The position numbers and the translations under genes were made by a program. 64,000 bases of DNA from Hirundichthys speculiger (lineage: Eukaryota > Chordata > Actinopteri > Beloniformes > Exocoetidae). Below the pieces are notes generated by a model that saw nothing but the letters and a program-made list of their open reading frames with translations, had not been told where the DNA came from and searched no databases. The stretch lies in contig JAGFBZ010001577.1 of assembly GCA_018398805.1 (NCBI GenBank), positions 248,001-312,000 of the forward strand. The letters are read 5' to 3'. The number at the start of each line of letters is the position of its first letter. Position 1 is the stretch's first letter. Below are positions 25,215-56,183 of this stretch, piece after piece.

Positions 25215-25467
25215 CTTTCTCAATTTTTGAGTTCAGTTTTATTTACATAGTACCTTTCAAACACAAGTGCAACTCAAAGTGCAAACAAAATATAAAACAA
25301 CAGCAAATAAAAGAAAACACAAGTTAAAAACTGACAATATACATACATGCCTAAAAGTACAGTACGAACAAGTGTAGTAAAGTTAGCATACAGGAGTATA
25401 GTTTATATATATATATATATTTATTTATTTATTTATAAATAAAAAATTAAATAAAAAAAAAAAAATA

Positions 25468-25546
<79 letters not shown>

Positions 25547-25550
25547 CAAA
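25215..25550. repeat. LINE/SINE-like tail with TA and T tracts
   Basis: ttcagttttatttacatagt then accttTCAAACACAAGTGC (25231-25275) is the typical start of a teleost LINE/SINE copy in reverse. It is followed by (TA)n at about 25407-25510 and a run of about 35 T (25513-25546). Confidence 0.5.
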
Positions 25551-25876
25551 AGTCAAGACATGGCGAGAAATACGTCTTTAAACAAGCAGGTTGTCTCATG
25601 ATTCTCGCATGATCATGGGCCAATTCCAATTCCTCCCTTAACCCTCGAAAGTAAGTGTAAGGGCTAACGTGTGACTTCGAAATAGGCCACCCCTTGAGTG
25701 CAGTTACACCTTCAGACTGTGGGGGGGGGGGCGGCCTTACGCCAAAGCTACATCCAGTCTGTCAGGAAAACAACAATGACAAACAAGAAGGAGAAGAAGA
25801 AGATAAAAATATATATATAACAGAGAATAAGATGGTTTTGTAACATTTATCTCTTTATTAACTACAAAAATACTTA

Positions 25877-26709
25877 CCGTATTTTCTGGACTATAAAGCG
25901 CACCTGAATATAAGCCGCACCCATTAAAATATAAACGAAATATATATTTTGTCACATATAAGCCGCTGGTATCCAGGTTGAGAAATAAGATATTTACATT
26001 GAAAGATTTTGTACCATAAGTGTTTATTCATGTACCTGAACTGATTTCTGAACAGTAACCTGTAACACGGCAGTAAAAGTGCTGATCAATAGAAAAATAG
26101 AAAAGTCATTGATGGTTTTATTCATTTTCCTCCTGTACACTAAAACCAAGTTACTTTAGTTTCCCTCCTCCCGTGTACTGAAAACCCCCCCACACAGCAA
26201 AGACATCCGGAACGGACCCGCGAAACGGACCCGTATCAGGGTCCACTTGCACTCAGTGCCAGATCCAGCTTTGGAGCCGGATCGTGGACCTGCTGGCTTC
26301 ACACTGCGTCCGGTCCGCATCTGGATTAAAACCTTACCTCTGCGGCGGGTCCACTCAGAACCCTGAACTCTGCTGGGGAACCAACAAACTGACTGGACAA
26401 ACTGATAAATCCAGGTGTGTCTGAGTAGCTACAATGGTCAGACACACCTGGATTAATCAGTTTGTCCATTAATAATAATATTTAGTATTGATGCTCCAAA
26501 ATGAATGTAGAGTAGCATAGCCAACATAGGCTACTTAACAAAAACAGAATAGCCTTTAACTACTACGGTTTGTTTTTTGGTTTTTGCACTTCCTGCTAGA
26601 GCGCCCCCTGAGGGCTGAAGAAAAATTCATAGAAAAGCCGCATCTCTGTATAAACCTCATGGTTTAAAGCGTGGGACAAAAGTAGCGGCTTATAGTCCGG
26701 AAAATACGG
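25877..26709. mobile_element. MITE with CCGTATTTTC termini
   Basis: 833 bp. Left end CCGTATTTTCTGGACTATAA, right end TTATAGTCCGGAAAATACGG, flanked by TA on both sides (25875-25876, 26710-26711). A long-known abundant fish repeat type. Contains a separate near-perfect hairpin at 26395-26467. Confidence 0.85.
26395..26467. repeat. Near-perfect 30-bp inverted repeat (hairpin)
   Basis: Arms 26395-26424 and 26438-26467 are complementary at 29 of 30 positions, with a 13-base loop. They start GGACAAACTGAT and carry CCAGGTGTGTCTGA next to the loop. Size and symmetry resemble a miRNA-type hairpin or a tiny nested palindromic insertion. Confidence 0.8.
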
Positions 26710-27819
26710 TATATTCGTAGCTAGCTTTTTTTGGTGCAATCCTCAGCTTTGGCTCTTTTTACAAAGTTAAAACTTCAACATTGATGTGCAGTGGTAGTGG
26801 GAGTGTATGTAGCGGTCACTATGGACATGATGGTTTCACTTTTCCACATTTTAATGTAACTTTATCTATCAGCATGAGAAGCCACATGTCAAAAAGGGTT
26901 TTCTGCTTCTGTTTATTCTGTCAAATAGACCGGTTTAGTTTTTTTTTTTCCTGTGATGTTCGTCTCTGAACAGTCCAGTATAACATAATCCATTTAACCT
27001 CAAATGCAAAAGTTCCCAGTACACATTCATAACACTGTACAAGATGTCCCAAATGTGTAAAATGCTCAGTAAAATTTCAAAGCAGAAGCGTTTTTTTTTC
27101 TCCATACAACATGATGGGTACCAGACAGAAAAGTTCCCATCAACCCTCATATAGCCGTCAGCTTCCAGTGTTCACCGCAACTGGAGGGGAGCTGCTTTCA
27201 AGTGGCTTCATCATTTTTTTTATTGCAAACTGAGCAGTATATCAGTGAATTTATGAATGAAATGATGGCTTCAGTGAATGCCCGGTTAAAGTTTCTCATC
27301 TGTTCCAGCGCTCAGAGCAGATGTTTCAGATCCCCTGCCTGCAGCTGTCTCCCTGTATAAACATGTCCATTTTACTGCCAGTTATATTTATTGGATTTCC
27401 CCAGGATTAAATGTCACATTTATTATGATTGTGCTTATATTGATAATGGATGATATCAAAGCCTGTAACGTGGGCAAGTAATTTCTCTAGAGTTTCTTTT
27501 TTGACTTGATGGCTCAACGTGAGCTCACGAGGATCATTTTAAGCGCATTATAACAAGGTCTTGTTGTAAACAAAAGCTCTGGATTCAGTCTGTAGCAGTT
27601 TGTAAAGCAAAGATTTTCTACTTTTGCTGATTCTTGTTTTAACATTAACTCATCAGGAGTTTTAATTCGCATTCACACCAGCCCTGTAAATGAAATCAGA
27701 GCGAGGACGCACAAAGTGAGTGCTGTTGCCAGCTTCTATCCTGCCCTCCAAAATATTGAATAAGTATTTCAGGATACTCGCTGCAAATTATTCATAGCCT
27801 CCTGTTGAAGCCTCTGCAC

Positions 27820-27821
<2 letters not shown>

Positions 27822-27865
<44 letters not shown>
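27822..27865. repeat. (TG)n microsatellite
   Basis: About 20 TG units followed by CGAGGCGAGAGAGAG. Confidence 0.9.
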
Positions 27866-27866
<1 letters not shown>

Positions 27867-28139
27867 GAGGCGAGAGAGAGCACTCGAGTGTCTGGAAGAT
27901 GAGGAGCCGGTCGAGCACTGAGGCTTTAGCTGTTGGTCAATAACAGGTTAGAAATGAAATTGGCTTCTGTCTCTTTAGAGAGACATAATCTGATGAAAGG
28001 GAAGCAGGCACGTAGGATAACAAAAATAAAAGAGTCAACAGCTTGGATGTAACGATCTGTGAAGTACACGGAGGTGGATGTGGTGAAATAACACAGTAAA
28101 TCCCGCCTGGTCCGTCTTAGACTCCGTTAGTCATCTGGG

Positions 28140-28440
28140 ACTGCATTAATGTATCTCAGTTTCAGTGATTTGCAATGATTTGCGATAATTTATTCCTGTC
28201 ATTACTTCTTAAAGTCTTGGCATGTTGTGTTGAATCATTATCTTTATTGTGTTTGGCCCCCCAGCCCTCGTATGAAATGTGTTAGCAGGAATTAATCAGC
28301 AAATTATCGCTCGAGGTAATTAGAGCGAATGAAGTCATAAGTCATTAACACCATCGTTTTTGTTCCGATCCCAGTCAATTACAAACATATTTACAGCCAT
28401 CAGCTCCATTTGGGGTTCAGCTTTCTCTCCTTCACAGCCT
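28140..28440. promoter_or_regulatory. Candidate conserved non-coding element
   Basis: Repeat-free, with dense homeodomain-type cores (GGAATTAATCAGCAAATTAT, GGTAATTAGAGCG), TGATTTGC repeats and a run of short palindromic motifs. It sits upstream of stag1, probably in its first intron. Texture only; conservation not tested. Confidence 0.35.
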
Positions 28441-29329
28441 CAGCTCATTATTTCTGTGGAGTAAAAAGAAAAAAAAAACTGGTGAAGTGAGTTGATTGAT
28501 CCCCCAAAGATCCATCTAAAAGACAGTCACCTGGATTTACAACTGCACCCCCCCCTCACAATAATCTAAACATCACAGCTTTTTATAACTTTTCCTGGAT
28601 GCATGTCTTTTGTTTCTGCATATTTAGATGTCAGCTGATGCAGCTCCATTCCCAGCCTGTACCTGCTGACAAGCATCTAGATTTTACACACCTTAGATCA
28701 CTGATGGGAAGCTGCTCTCATCATTTCCCTTATTTTCTGTGTACGAAGCAGCTACGTTAGGGGGAATGAGAAGCCCACGTGCACACAAGCATGTCAAATC
28801 CCACCTAATAACACCCCTCAGTCAACTTTTAACCTCATGCTTTTACGTGACTTTATTACAGATTAGACTTAACGGCGAGCCGTCTCCGTGTAAAGGTTGA
28901 AATATTCCATTCACCTGGTCCGTTTCTGGCGGTCAGAGAGCGACACGGCTGTCCTTAAGAGCCCCCGAGCGAGCCGGCGTGTCTCCGTCTGTGTCCGGGT
29001 GTGGAGCTGAGCTCGGTGAAACGGGGGGCTCTCCTGCCAATACGACTCCACACTATAAACACTGTATGGAAGACAGTATTTAAATACACACTCTCTTAGC
29101 CTGCCCCCTACTGTTGCCCAGGCCTACTTTCAAACACACACGCATGCACTTTCACACACTCTGGGGGGAAAAACACCCTTAAAACCTTTTGTGGGCCGAC
29201 AAAATTGCAGTGGAGCTGTGATGGGTCTTAAATGAGGCTTAGTTGGATTTCCCCCGCACGTTTTTTCCTGATAAAACTCAATTAAGCAGTTGAGAGATGG
29301 ACTGAGGGCAGAGGACTTTGTGGAGCATA

Positions 29330-29475
29330 CTGCCTCTCTTGGTTGAGTTTGGTATTGCGTGCCCTTTGCTCTTGGGTTTCATTAGCATATTAATAGGTCA
29401 ACAAGTATTTTTATAATTAGCTGCCAGTTTTTCTAATTAGTTTTTTCTGTCAGATAGGACAGTCTATATAGATTG
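29330..29475. promoter_or_regulatory. Candidate conserved non-coding element
   Basis: ATTAGCATATTAATAGGTCA, then ATAATTAGCTGCCAG and CTAATTAG: several octamer/homeobox-type sites in 120 bases without repeats. Not verified by alignment. Confidence 0.3.
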
Positions 29476-30163
29476 TATATATATTTTTTAATTTTCATTT
29501 AGTTTGTATCATTTATGAAACCTGAGATTTCCCTCAAATTTTGACTGGAAATCTTTTTTTTCCCACTTTTTTTTTTTTAATCAAATAAAGGCTTTTCAAC
29601 TACAAATGAAAAAGCTATAACTCAGTTAATTTTATCAGTTTACCTTCTTTATTTCCTTTGCTTCTATTAAGATGAGAAATCTGAAAAGATCTGCACTGAT
29701 CTTACTTTTAATTCAGTAAAGAAAGTTTACTAAATTTATGGGCTTTTGTTTTGTTTTTTTGTTTTGTTTTTTTTAATCCAAAAAGTTAGTGGCACATGGG
29801 TAAATAGTTTGCCATCACCTATTCTGTGTACAAATTCTCCCCTCCTGTCTCTAAATCTTGCAGTTGTAGTTCTCAGGTTGACCAGTTGGTGTCCTCCTTT
29901 CTCCATTTCCACTCTGCTTTTTTTTCTCCTCCACAGCATGACAGATGGAATTGTCTTTCTTTGCATGTAGTGACATTTACAGTCGAGACACCTTGATCTC
30001 TGGGCTTTCAGTCATCATATAAACTGCCACAAGTGTATTGATGATAGTCATATTTAATACTTGCGTATTAATTGTTAGTAAATCGATTAATGTGACATAT
30101 TCCCCATTGCTACCACGAGCAAGTTATGAAAAATAATCTCTCCTTTTTTTTTTTTCCCTCCAG

Positions 30164-30345
30164 GACTTGAAAAGAGTTAAGTGCCGGCAAGTTGAGCTCG
30201 ATCCGTCCCAGGGCTTCTCCTCCCTGCCCCTCCAGACCTCCCCCCTCCCTCAGACCCGCCATCCTCCGCCGACATCTCTGCACCTGAACTGCGCTTCCGC
30301 CTGAAAACACACACCTACACCTGCACGACTTCCCCGCTGGCCAAG
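30164..30345 (+). other. stag1: stag1 5' UTR part of the first coding exon
   Basis: A long T-rich/pyrimidine tract followed by CAG at 30161-30163 looks like a 3' splice site, so the exon with the start codon probably begins at 30164 with about 182 nt of pyrimidine-rich leader. A non-coding first exon and the promoter should therefore lie upstream; I could not find them in the first 30 kb. Vertebrate STAG1 genes commonly have an untranslated first exon and a long first intron. Inferred from splice signals only. Confidence 0.6.
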
Positions 30346-45426
<15,081 letters not shown>

Positions 45427-46508
45427 TCCTGAAAAAAAAGGAAAAGTACCTGAGATCAGCATCCAAATCCGGAGTAAACTGAAGAGGGGGCGTTTTTTTG
45501 GGGGGATGCCTAAAACCCAGATGACCTGCCAATCAAACTCTTAAGAAGAAGAAAAACGACAAAGTTAAAGTACTTCTCTCTTTCTCTAAGACACGATGGG
45601 AGGATAGTTGTCGGCGGGATCTCCTGTCGGATCCCCGCTCAGATGGACCTCACCTGTAATCGAGGACCCGCTCTGTTCTTTGGCGCCGACTGGGAAGGTT
45701 CCCACCACCCAGCGTGAATTATTCGAGAGCTCCTGTCCCTCCTCCTCCTCCTCCTCCTCTTCCTCCTCAGCCTGTCGGTTTAGCTCTTTTCCAGTAGCGG
45801 CTCCAGCGGCGCTCCGGCGGCTCTGATCCGGCGGTCGGCCCACGAGCACTCGCAGTTTTTAAACCTTCCCCGTTACACAGACGTACACTCGTTTGCCTCC
45901 AGCTAGTGGTCGGTATCACGAAGCAGCGTGACACTCTGTACAGCCCCGCCCCCTTTTTTTTTTGGTGTTGCACTTCAGTCCCTTTGGTTGAATCCAACAT
46001 GGAAGAGGACATCAGTACTAAATGTTCCAGATCTCGTCCCGCCCCCCCCGTCTGTTCACCATCTTGTATACGGTGTGTGATGTAACTTGTTGCAGGTGAT
46101 GGTTGATTAGTGGCACAAACAGGTGAACAACAGTCGGCCGACCAGGAGGAGGAAACACAAACGTCTCGAGTTTGACTGTGAAGCCACGCCCCCCCGAGCG
46201 ATCTGTGACTGAACGCCTTCTGGAAACCCCTTTCACACACGTGCACACCCCCCCCACCACCACCACCCCCGGGTAATGGCTTTTTGAAGTAAAACAAAAC
46301 AAACAAAAAAAAATCAACAAAAAAAAAACAAGTTTTAAAAAGACAAGAAAACATATTTTCAATTCTTTAGCTTTAGTACTAAAGTTTTAAATCAAGTGTG
46401 TTTTTGTTTTTGTCTGTTTGTACAGTTTTTTGTTTTTTTGTTTTTCTTGAATATGTAACTTGTTTGTTGCCAAATTGTGGCCTACATACTTAAAAGTATA
46501 TTCTACCT

Positions 46509-46811
46509 GCCCCCCCCCCCCCCCTCCCCCCCCCCACTGTAAGTCATATCGGACGGTTTTAGGTGCTGTATCATCTGATTGTAAACGCTCCTCTCTTAAA
46601 TATCGCAGCAGAACATCTGTGCAGTTTTAACCGACTAGAACGAAGTCACATACTTTTTTTTTTTACTTTTTTTTTTGCACCCATAAAACCAGTATTAATT
46701 GGATCCACAGTTAGAGATTTGTTGTAATCATTGTTCATATCCAGTGCCGTGATGGATCTTGACGTCTGACAGATGTGTTTGAATGTGTTTTTGAATGTCC
46801 TCAGCCGTACC

Positions 46812-46838
<27 letters not shown>
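46509..46838. repeat. Two poly-C tracts in stag1 3' UTR
   Basis: 46509-46536 (C run with one T) and about 46810-46838 (nearly pure C). Tract lengths in a single assembly are unreliable. Confidence 0.85.
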
Positions 46839-46842
<4 letters not shown>

Positions 46843-47004
46843 GGGGTAACCAATCATTTACAGCCTCTACTGGATGGCAGTCCTGTAAATATCGGAGACA
46901 ATTGGATCATTTCTGCAGTGCAGTTGACATCAGTTGCCCTAAAGTACTATAAAAGCCTGTGTTTTGGGTTTTTTTTTTTTTTTCTGTGAACTTAAATTCT
47001 TTTT

Positions 47005-47016
47005 AATAAAAATAAA
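47005..47016 (+). terminator. stag1 tandem poly(A) signals
   Basis: Two consecutive AATAAA hexamers (47005-47010 and 47011-47016), followed within about 25 bases by a T/G-rich stretch (gtctgtgtttcag). This is the first strong canonical signal downstream of the stag1 stop, so cleavage is expected near 47030-47040. Confidence 0.65.
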
Positions 47017-47065
47017 ATCTGTAACCGATTTATGTACCAACCGTCTGTGTTTCAGTTCATTCACC

Positions 47066-47481
47066 GTTGATGGTTCTCAAACTTTTAATGCTGCGAACCA
47101 CCTGAGAAACTGTTCAGCTCTCTGAGTACCTCAATGATGACCAATTTGAAAATATAGCCATATATGCTTTCTGAATGTTTATTCCTTATCGTGGTTATTT
47201 ATTACCTGAATTGTTACCTTACTGAAACAGACATTTAAACCTCTTACTCTCATACAGAGCAAAATAAACACACTCAAAAGTTTTTACATCTGCACTGCAA
47301 CTGAATATGCGACAAATATTTTTTTTTAAAAGACAATTTTAATTATCTCAAGCTACACATTTAGTTTGAAATGTATTTATAATGCATTGTATGTCTCAGA
47401 TTTTATATTTTTTATGTCCCACCAGAGAGGCGCTCGCATACCGCTGGTGGTACACGTACCACAGTTTGCGCACCACTGTTA
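47066..47481. mobile_element. Degenerate hAT-type element
   Basis: Left end ttgatggttctcaaactttt, right end gtaccacagtttgcgcaccactg: inverted ends of the CAGTGGTTCTCAAACT class, considerably diverged. Lies between the stag1 and pccb 3' ends. Confidence 0.5.
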
Positions 47482-48349
47482 TAACGTATCAACTTTTAAT
47501 CGATGAAATGAATTGTTTCTTCGTGTAAAACTTCACTTCTACAGCACGAATCCCAAACCGATAAAACCCAACTTGTAACTTGCTCCTAATTTCAAGTACG
47601 TTTTTAAATCATCTTTTGTCAGTCCTCCTGTAGTTTTCCCTGAAACAAACTCTTAAGCTTTATTTTACTGAAATCATATCTCTGGGAGTAACGTTGGGTC
47701 TAGACGTATTTAATTTAAAATATTTATTTTAAAGTTCTTATGGTTTTGTCCTTGAACATCGCTACAATGGAACTGAAACAAACCAGTCAAGGTTAGAACA
47801 AACTGAAAACATTCACCTTTAGGAGGTTTCACAAAAATGAAGCTTTTACCAGCCAATTTAAACAAAGTGTTTCAGTTTTCAAGGACTCAAAGCAAAGAAT
47901 TGATTTGGCCAAGTTTGATTCACTTCCTTGTTAATTTAAGACAAACAGATAAGTCTGGAGTTGATATCAAGTTCTGAGTTGCCAATACGTCGTCCAAGAA
48001 GGTCATTGATCCAGCGTAAAACCAATGTAGATCTATAAGAGATGGCAAAAACCTTAGCTGTGCTCAAATCAATAACTTTGTACATTCTTCAAAAGAAAGC
48101 AGTAGTGTTGAGCTCAATCACACTTAAAAGAAATTGGGATATATTTACTTTGTCCAAGTATGTGCCCATGAAATGGAGAGGTACTTTGCTTCTATTTTTA
48201 TTTCTAAATGGTAAATTACAGAAAAGTCATCACTTTGAATCACATATTTCAAATCCATTATGGTGACAAATAAAAGCAAAAATCATCAAAATGTCTTTGT
48301 CAAAACTGTAAGCAGTTATGAGCTGTTATTGTGGTAAAAGTCAGAGGCA
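47482..48349. other. stag1-pccb convergent intergenic DNA
   Basis: AT-rich and unremarkable. No gene recognised. Confidence 0.4.
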
Positions 48350-48973
48350 CGTTGTACTGAGTTAATGATTTATTTTACAGCCGGCAGGACGAACGCTGCC
48401 GCTGAGAAAAGGCACAGATCCAGGTAGTGAGAAATGACTTTTTCATGACCTAAAATATCAGGACAAACGTACCAAACGCATCCGGAAGCACCGCAAAAAC
48501 CTCAACACAGTACATGAACACTTTCAGAAACACGGTCCAGGAAAAGAAGATACAGTATGTTTGCATCATATTGACTGTTTTAGGGTTTACATGGGGGTCT
48601 GCTCCTTTAGAGTTCGATCTTATTCAGAAAAAAAATCAACAATAGTGACCAATATGGCCACTGCTGACATGATGATTTAGTTTAGTTCAGGTCATTTAAA
48701 AGGTTTGACAATTTTCCATCAATATCTTGCGTATCATCGATAAAAATACAAAGATTTTGTTCACAGGGTGCTAATAATTCCTCCGAATTCAGATGGTTTA
48801 AAACATAAACAGAAAGTGAGAAGGGGTCACGTATACTTTTAGTGGAGTGGTAAACAAACACGATGATCAACGAGCTACTGAAGTCGCTCCAGCAGTTCAT
48901 CTGAGCGTAGAAAGAAAAAATTAAATCCCGTGGAGGTTTCCTGTTGTTGGTTTGTTGACGAGCAGCTCGTGTC
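48350..48973 (-). other. pccb: pccb 3' UTR
   Basis: Minus-strand sequence from the pccb stop (48974-48976) to the AATAAA at 48369-48374. AT-rich, no repeat recognised, no conserved ORF. The 3' boundary is inferred from the poly(A) signal only. Confidence 0.5.
48369..48374 (-). terminator. pccb candidate poly(A) signal
   Basis: TTTATT on the plus strand is AATAAA on the minus strand, about 600 nt after the pccb stop. Another TTTATT near 48196 is an alternative. Confidence 0.4.
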
Positions 48974-53638
<4,665 letters not shown>

Positions 53639-53800
53639 CGCTGCTGAGCGTGTTCCAGGACGACAGCAGGCCAGGGAGCGAATGACAACTGCGTCAGCCA
53701 ATCCCGTACGGGGGGCGGATTCTCACAGCCAATCACAAGTGAGGTATTTATTGCGACACCGGATAGGCGGGACCTCGGGTTTTCTCTAAATACATTGGCT
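53639..53800 (-). promoter_or_regulatory. pccb proximal promoter
   Basis: Immediately upstream of the pccb start. It holds CCAAT boxes at 53698-53702 and 53729-53733 (plus-strand reading), a third in the other orientation at 53794-53798, and a GC box GGGGCGG at 53712-53718, with CpG-richer composition than its surroundings. No TATA box is visible. This matches a housekeeping mitochondrial-enzyme promoter. Confidence 0.6.
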
Positions 53801-54369
53801 GAAGCTTAACCCTGGGTTTAGTTTGACAGGTTCCCAACAACCGTAAACATGCAGTTAACTCGAAAACAGAAAAAAAGGGGGATTATGGCACTTTTCTAAT
53901 TTTCTAAAAATATTTAATGGCGTCACAGTTGTGTTAATTAATCTAGAATTCAGGTTCCAGATCAGATTGTGTACGCCAATATTTTATTCCCAGTAGAACA
54001 CAAAGAACAGATCAGCTGTTAAAACTGAGACACTTTATCATTTCGTGGACAATATTAGCTCATTTTGACTTTGACGGAGGCAACACATCTCAAGGAAGCT
54101 GGGACAGGAGCAACAGAAGGCTGAAAAAGTGATTGGCACAGAATTAATAATAAATGGAGGAGCATTTAACAGCTAATTAATATTTGTAGCAACAGGTTAG
54201 TAACATGACTGGGTATGAAAAAAAGAAATTTCAGAGAGTCAGAGCCTCCTGAATGAGCAAAGGTTCTCTAATCTAACAAAGTAACATGTGTATCAATATA
54301 ACTGCAAAGACTTTGAAGGTACCGATATCTACAGTACATGATATCATCAAAGGATTCAGAGAATCAGTA
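53801..54369. other. pccb-msl2 intergenic DNA, left part
   Basis: AT-rich DNA between the divergent promoters; no feature recognised up to the target duplication of the hAT MITE. Confidence 0.4.
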
Positions 54370-54377
54370 GGAGTGTG

Positions 54378-55015
54378 TAGTGCTGGGCGATACGGAAAAA
54401 AATCATATATCACGATATGGATTATTTTATATCACGATAACAATATATATCACGATATACCATAATAAAGTATGTTTTCAGTTATTCACTGAAAAGTTTG
54501 ACAAAAATTTCATTGCTTACTTTTCAACTTTATTTTTGAGAAGGACATTTAGCTGAACTGTCACAAACATACATTTTAGTGCAGCAAAAACAGGTAGGTA
54601 CAGAGGTACAGTAGCTTTCACATTTTTTTTAACGTGCACAACAGTTTCTGAGAGGAAAAACACATTTTTGCACTGAAGTTCAGCTATAAAAAATTAACAA
54701 AAATTATTTATCAAATTTCTGAAATCTGTAACCTTGTAGTGCAAAGTTTGCAAACCAATATAAAGTGTCTAAAGTAAACATCAGGGTTGAAGAGAACTCT
54801 GTTTAAGGCATTAACCATGAATAAAAGTGCAAACATAAAAGGCTACTTTGTAGAAGTAGATATGATTCTATCAAATTTATCGTTGCAGGTTATTTAATTA
54901 CATATTTGCTGTAATAATTGATAAAATTAGGTTAGAAACGATAGAAACAATAGAAGAGAAATGGCATGATACACTATAGTCCCCACGATATGTATCGTCA
55001 TATCGCCCAGCACTA
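54378..55015. mobile_element. hAT MITE, copy 1 (pccb-msl2 intergenic)
   Basis: 638 bp. Ends TAGTGCTGGGCGATA and TATCGCCCAGCACTA, flanked by identical ggagtgtg at 54370-54377 and 55016-55023. Near-identical to 57682-58319. No ORF; A/T-rich interior with ATATCACGATA repeats. Confidence 0.93.
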
Positions 55016-55299
55016 GGAGTGTGTGTGCCTTTGTTTTTAATCTATTTTTTGAGATTTTTTGTATATATTCTATTAGCATTTTCATGCTGTTTTTATAAAT
55101 ACAATTAATGTTTTTCTATTGTTTCATCTTAATGCCTTTGTGAAGCACTTTGTGTATGAAATATGCAGTACAAATAAACTTTCCCTGCCTAGAAAAAGTC
55201 GCTCTTATCTCTGATATGACCCCCTTTATATATTTTTTTTCTTTTAATAAAACAGAAAATTAAACTATTTCCTACTTTCATGATTAGATTGGTAGTGCC

Positions 55300-55420
55300 A
55301 TCAAGCAAATAAAGCGGACGAGGTCGAACCCGCGGAACTGGAACACGACGGTAACCAGGGTAACTAGTGCAAGTCTCGCGAGATGATCGCGGCAGTGGCG
55401 AGAGGTTGATGTGAGGAAAA
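55300..55420 (+). promoter_or_regulatory. msl2 CpG promoter with TCTCGCGAGA motif
   Basis: A CpG-rich block starts here within AT-rich DNA and extends to about 56330. TCTCGCGAGA at 55374-55383 is a perfect palindrome known as the binding site of BANP (earlier linked to ZBTB33) in TATA-less CpG-island promoters. It lies about 800 bp upstream of the msl2 ATG, so transcription probably starts around 55.4 kb. The function is inferred from the motif. Confidence 0.6.
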
Positions 55421-56183
55421 AAGTGGAAAATCGAATTGGTTGATGCGCTTGTAAAACGGCAACTTGGCTATGTTCCGGTCGCCGCTCGCAAAGTATTACA
55501 GCAAAACGTACAACAATCGCAGGATTCCGGGCCGCAGCCGGGACGCCGGAGCTCCGTGTGTGGTGTAGCCGACACGGTTGAATCCTCGCTGCTAACTCGG
55601 CTAAGCTCGTTAGCTTTGTTTACATCAAGTGCGCGCCTGGGAGACTCTATTGTCCAGCTCGTAACCAAACACATATACGACCGCCGCTGTCGTCCGTGGG
55701 CCGGCTGACTGTCTGCGAGGAAGCAACCGTCGGAAAGTTGGCGAGCTCCATGGCTAACATCGATTATTTGCTCTGTAAAACGTTTGGCTGATGTTCGGAG
55801 GCTAACGTTAGCCGCAGTATGCTAACTATCGATCATTGGATTTCGTGATCGCCCACAGGGATCGGTGGGTGGATATGCGTAATCGGAATTCTTCTGAATT
55901 TATAGACTCTTAACTGCGATGTGAAACAACTCTTCAATAAATAATAATAATTAAAAAAACGACCACGAACCGGTGATGCTAACCTAAGCTAGCCAACGTC
56001 GTCATGATCGCCGTCTCGTGCTGGATCCGTAATTTATTCGTAAATAACTCCGTCTCGATGTAACCGGAGTGATTGATTATTGCACCACAACACGGCTTCT
56101 GTTTCCTCCGACTCCGGTGTCTCGACCCCCCTCCCTCCCTCCCTGCTGCAGGCGTCTCCCCCCGGTCCGGGGAGTCCACCGCC
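55400..56183 (+). other. msl2: msl2 probable 5' UTR and leader intron
   Basis: CpG-rich, no ATG-initiated ORF of note (the open stretch from 55436 starts at TTG). A polypyrimidine tract followed by CTGCAG at about 56146-56151 looks like a splice acceptor, so the start-codon exon may begin at 56152 with a 32-nt leader and an untranslated exon upstream. I could not pick the upstream donor with confidence. Confidence 0.45.

Larger units (their letters stand above)
26712..30163. other. Non-coding DNA upstream of stag1 first coding exon
   Basis: Fewest repeats of the left half. Contains the two candidate conserved blocks and a GC-richer segment at 28915-29045. Likely stag1 intron 1. Confidence 0.4.
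45427..47030 (+). other. stag1: stag1 3' UTR
   Basis: From the stop codon to the tandem poly(A) signals near 47005. It contains a CCT-triplet tract (about 45738-45770), a C-rich run at 46509-46536 and an almost pure C tract at about 46810-46838, several T runs and no credible ORF. The 195-codon antisense ORF here is chance. The 3' end is inferred from the poly(A) signals; no transcript evidence is available. Confidence 0.7.

Noticed and set aside
45767..46354. 195-codon minus-strand ORF
   Set aside because: Antisense to the stag1 3' UTR; its composition comes from CCT/GGA and poly-C tracts, with no domain.
55436..55708. 90-codon ORF in the msl2 CpG island
   Set aside because: Starts at TTG, lies in the presumed 5' UTR, no resemblance to a protein family.
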